Below, piece after piece: positions 9,537 through 12,651 of a DNA stretch of 12,651 nt; position 1 is the stretch's first letter, and each line of letters begins with the position of its first letter. Under the pieces are notes generated by a model. That model was not told the DNA's origin. It saw only the letters and a program-made list of their open reading frames with translations, and did not search any database. This stretch comes from Thoreauomyces humboldtii. Its lineage: Eukaryota; Chytridiomycota; Chytridiomycetes; Spizellomycetales; Powellomycetaceae. The translations under genes were made by a program, and so were the position numbers. The stretch covers positions 1 to 12,651 of the forward strand of contig JADGJA010000678.1 in NCBI GenBank assembly GCA_027596035.1. The letters run 5' to 3'.

Positions 9537-10462
9537 TTCCGAGCGCAATATCAGCTACTATGCCTGCGCCGCCTTTGTTCGGATTTCAGAAGATGCATCG
9601 ATAAAGATATGGGTCAGAAGACATCTGCGAAAGACCTCTGAACGTTTCTGGTGTTTGGGCCAAGAAAGGCTCGCGTCAGCAGCATTGCGGCGCGACTGCA
9701 AGCAAAGAGAAGCGGGGAAGCGACACGGAAAAGTGCCTGCCCGCATTGCATATTTTGAAATCTGCTGGGGTCTTCAGACCGGGACCATCTGTCACCAGTG
9801 ATATTAAATGATCCAGCAGTTATTATGCTTGATCGAAACCGGCCCACGCCGATGTTTGAGCTGACGAGAAGTGGTTTTCTGAGCAAAAGCATCCTTGAAT
9901 GCTTGTGAACGTGTACATTCGAACTTTGGGAGAAGTAGCATGATCAACCCTTTCCCCTCCTTTCAGTCCCTTAATATGGCCTTGACGTCTCTTAAGAACA
10001 TCTTTTCCCGTCGTAGTGCAACTGCAGATAGTGTATGTGCATGCCAGCATTGGACAGCTTGCCAGCTTACGTTAACCAAGTCTCCGACTCTTGGTCTCAA
10101 AGCCAGCGCAATGGACACTGGGATTCCAGTCCTTCGCAGGAAGCGTTCAGCCACGTATGTCTTGCTCAACTGGTCTGCTTCTGCTTATGTGAGGAATTCC
10201 TCCTCGCAAGGATTTTCGTTCCGGTTCTTCGTTCGAATGCTTTTTTCTCTCGACCTTCAAGCGCACGAAAAGTTTCGCCGGACTTTTTCTCACTGCTAGA
10301 TTAGACCGCAACGTTTGGCGCGATAGCTGTCTGCTGGTAGTAGCCGCCTTCGCTTCCTGACCGAGGCGACCTCACTTGTTCGTCCCTCCTTTCAACAATT
10401 TTCGTTCGGCAGTCCCTCGTCCACCCATACAGCTTTCGTCACCTTCTTTCTTAAATTTCAGG
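9537..10462. other. long intergenic region with no firm gene
   Basis: About 926 bp between the tentative small gene and the next start codon. The open frames on both strands (for example plus 9895-10299, minus 9963-10169) lack recognisable domains. The stretch just before 10463 ends in a pyrimidine-rich TTTCTTAAATTTCAG, an acceptor-like sequence, so the downstream gene may have a 5'UTR intron; I could not settle its donor (GTGAGG at 10189 is one option). Confidence 0.4.
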
Positions 10463-12651
10463 ATGGAGGAACCATCGGAATTGCTCTACACGGATGACAA
10501 CGATTTTGAACCTGAGGAGTCCGGTCGATCAGAGTCAGAAGATGAAGAGATAGACGACCACGAGTCTCGACCTTCAGAGGTGCTCCGACAGGCAGCCGAC
10601 AAGCTGGCGGCCATCTTGAGCCAAGCACGCAGCGCGCCCAGCTCGGCTGAGACCCTGAACAGCTACGATGCAGACGAGTCCGCATCGTCCACGGTGCCAC
10701 CAGACGACCAAGGATCCGCACGATTTCTGGATGACGAGGAGCAAGATGATGCCGATGAGATGGAGGCGCTGCTTGACCGAAAGGAAGACTCTTCCGGGGA
10801 GGACTCGGATTGGGCGGAGGAAGCGGCTGCGAACCCTGCGACGGGGAACGGGGGTGGTCGGTGGAGGATGGAGAGGCCGCATCCTCATATATTCAAGGAT
10901 CATCACGATGAGTTCACACATCCTCGTCCCGCCACTTCCCAGACTCGACTGGCGGAACTGGAATTGAAGAAGCGGGATCTGTCTCCACCAGCTGCTGTCA
11001 AACCGAAGCGTGCTGCCACGGCGGGTGGGACTCGGTCGGAAGGCTTCGTTTGTCGATACTACCAAGGGATGCCTGAGCCGCTGTTTCGCGGCACTGATCT
11101 CATGAAATACCCGATGATCGATATAGCAAAACCTTGGATCTTGGAAGGTTCGAGTCAAAACATCCCTTGCTCTTCAAGATTGCTTTACTGACTTCAATCT
11201 GCAGAGCGCACTAAGGAGGTCGTCCGAATCAATCGCTCCCTGATGCTGCGCCTGACCAATCCATGGGCCGAGACGGAAAATCGGACGGTGATAAAAGCGT
11301 ATCTTGCAGGACCACCCCCCGGAAAGAGACTTGATGTTCGTTTTCAAAGCTTCTTGTCACTTATGGACTCTAGACTGATATATACTTTTCAATATCTAGC
11401 AAAAGCCAGCAAAGCGACCTGTTTCCCGACCATTATCGGCCAACAGCACAAAGCAACGGCCTCTCAGCGCACACGTTCGTCCAAACGCCGGTCCAGCGTA
11501 CTACAATCGGCTATCCACACCACGGCAGATACCCCAGCCCAGTCCATACCCCGTCGACTTCGTGCCACACCCACGCCGTACAGCAAAAAGCGCGCGACCA
11601 ATGTCGGCTGATCGCATCCAGGCGCTTTCGACCCGGAATCGGCCGCCGGTCCATGAAGAGGTGGTTCCGTCGTTACATTCCGGCCCACGGAAGCTCGACC
11701 CGAGCGTATGGGACAGGTTGAGCGTCCCTCGAACTCGGGTAGTGCGTAAAGGATCCAAACAGCATTCAAGCAACCAGTCGGTTCGACCGTCATCAAACCC
11801 AACCTTGACAGCGAAGCAACCGCCGAGACCGAGGAAGATCATATCTCCACCAAAGACTTCAGTTCTCGCCGGTCGGTACGGGGTCGCGGCCGCCAACGAA
11901 GCCGAGCCCGTACGAGAGTCCAATCTCTCGACGGCAGTCGAGAGTGACGACGAGCCGGATGATGGGTCTGTGTCTGGCACCCACACGCTTCCGCATCCCT
12001 CACCACCGGCCCCACCGCCACCCCGATGCGATTCTATTGCGGAAACTGAGGATGATACGGAGGAGGGTGAGGGTCTTAGCGGAGCAAGCATCATTGCTGG
12101 AAGGCGGATATCGCTGGAATATCAAGCCAGGAGAAGCGTTGTTCGACCGACGAGTCGGAAAGCCAGCGCAATTTCCTGGCAAGAAGGTGTTGAGGGTAAC
12201 GAGGCTGGTGAACGGCGCGGCTACGTGCGCTCTCCAAGCCCAAGCATCGAGCAGGTCGGAACAAGGGACTTGAACGTTCAGGATGGCTCGGGTTATCGGG
12301 AAAGGTCGCAAGAACGAACGGATACGGAAAGTCATCCTGGACAGTCCGACGTTTACACCGGTTCTAAGGCCGACCTTGTGCAAGCAGCTGCCCAACCTCT
12401 TCCAGCAAGTGTGAGCAGCAGCCGGAATCAGCTCAACCAGTCGGGCTCGCATACCCAAGGCGCCCCAGACGTAGGTCGACGGGTATCTGAGGAGGAGTGG
12501 AACGTTGCGCGGGCCGCAATGCTTCCCCTTCCAGCCAGCACATACACCAGCGCCGATGACCTTGGTGAACGCCGGCCATCCGAAGGAGACATCTCGATAG
12601 GCTACCGTCCATCAGGGGCGCCGGATGCATCAGGAAACCCTACCAGCGTTT
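10463..12651 (+). CDS. large unrecognised, mostly disordered protein, cut by the right edge
   Basis: Exons 10463-11147, 11205-11335 and 11400-12651 join in frame; introns are 57 and 64 bp with ACTGAC/ACTGAT branch motifs near their 3' ends. Exon 3 is open for 417 codons to the window edge, so at least 689 residues are encoded. Residues 1-140 are very acidic (Asp/Glu/Ser). A compact, probably folded block spans about 191-272 (GFVCRYYQGMPEPLF, KPWILEERTKEVVRINRSL, then NPWAETENRTVIKAYLAGPP). After that the sequence is basic and Ser/Pro-rich, with RPLSA (282-286, 292-296) and RPMSA (338-342), possible basophilic kinase sites. The rest is disordered with acidic patches and polyproline. I do not recognise the family. 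The ATG at 10463 is the first in its frame after the acceptor-like sequence. Function unknown; a scaffold or cytoskeletal protein is a guess. Confidence 0.75.

Noticed and set aside
9963..10190. Minus-strand segment which, with a GTAAGC..CTGCAG intron removed, reads VGDLVN-LHYDGK, faintly like an FKBP start
   Set aside because: It has no ATG, a stop soon follows, and no further FKBP sequence is present; too little to call a gene or pseudogene.

Overview
The window looks like nuclear DNA of a fungus with short, frequent introns, most likely a flagellated (zoosporic, chytrid-like) fungus. The evidence is: (i) spliceosomal introns of mostly 56-94 bp with GT..AG ends and ACTGAC-type branch motifs; (ii) a BCS1 protein whose wording ([36 protein letters not shown]) follows fungal BCS1; (iii) an RPP40 subunit and a MARK/Par-1-type kinase with UBA and KA1 domains, which point to an early-diverging opisthokont; and (iv) a small protein with four spaced Y-x3-Y motifs like those of axonemal microtubule-binding proteins. 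The species assignment is inference.

Layout, left to right. 1-259 (-): 5' end of an unrecognised Ala/Thr/Pro-rich protein running off the left edge. 260-555: shared divergent promoter with a possible 5'UTR intron. 556-2570 (+): BCS1, six exons, 481 aa, rebuilt by splicing; its second intron (1126-1404) carries an array of six GC-rich hairpins. 2868-3891 (-): four-exon, 257-aa putative axonemal protein. 4114-4455 (+): 3' remnant of a glycosyltransferase (GT92/DUF23-like) without its catalytic part. 4893-6121 (+): RPP40, three exons, 360 aa. 6746-9183 (-): MARK/Par-1 kinase, three exons, 767 aa. 9257-9536 (+): tentative two-exon 48-aa gene. 10463-12651 (+): a large, mostly disordered protein of unknown function, at least 689 aa, continuing past the right edge.

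The genes do not form a pathway: they are independent eukaryotic transcription units in alternating orientation (divergent pairs at 260-555, 3892-4113 and 9184-9256; convergent pairs at 2571-2867 and 6122-6745). BCS1 acts in mitochondrial complex III assembly, RPP40 in tRNA 5' processing, and MARK in polarity and microtubule control.

The most unusual structure is the hairpin array in BCS1 intron 2: six short palindromes around a GAA core, in three stem types whose two arms have changed together, arranged as a partly duplicated A-B-C unit with one hybrid hairpin. It resembles the GC-rich hairpin elements known from chytrid mitochondrial DNA, but sits in a nuclear gene.
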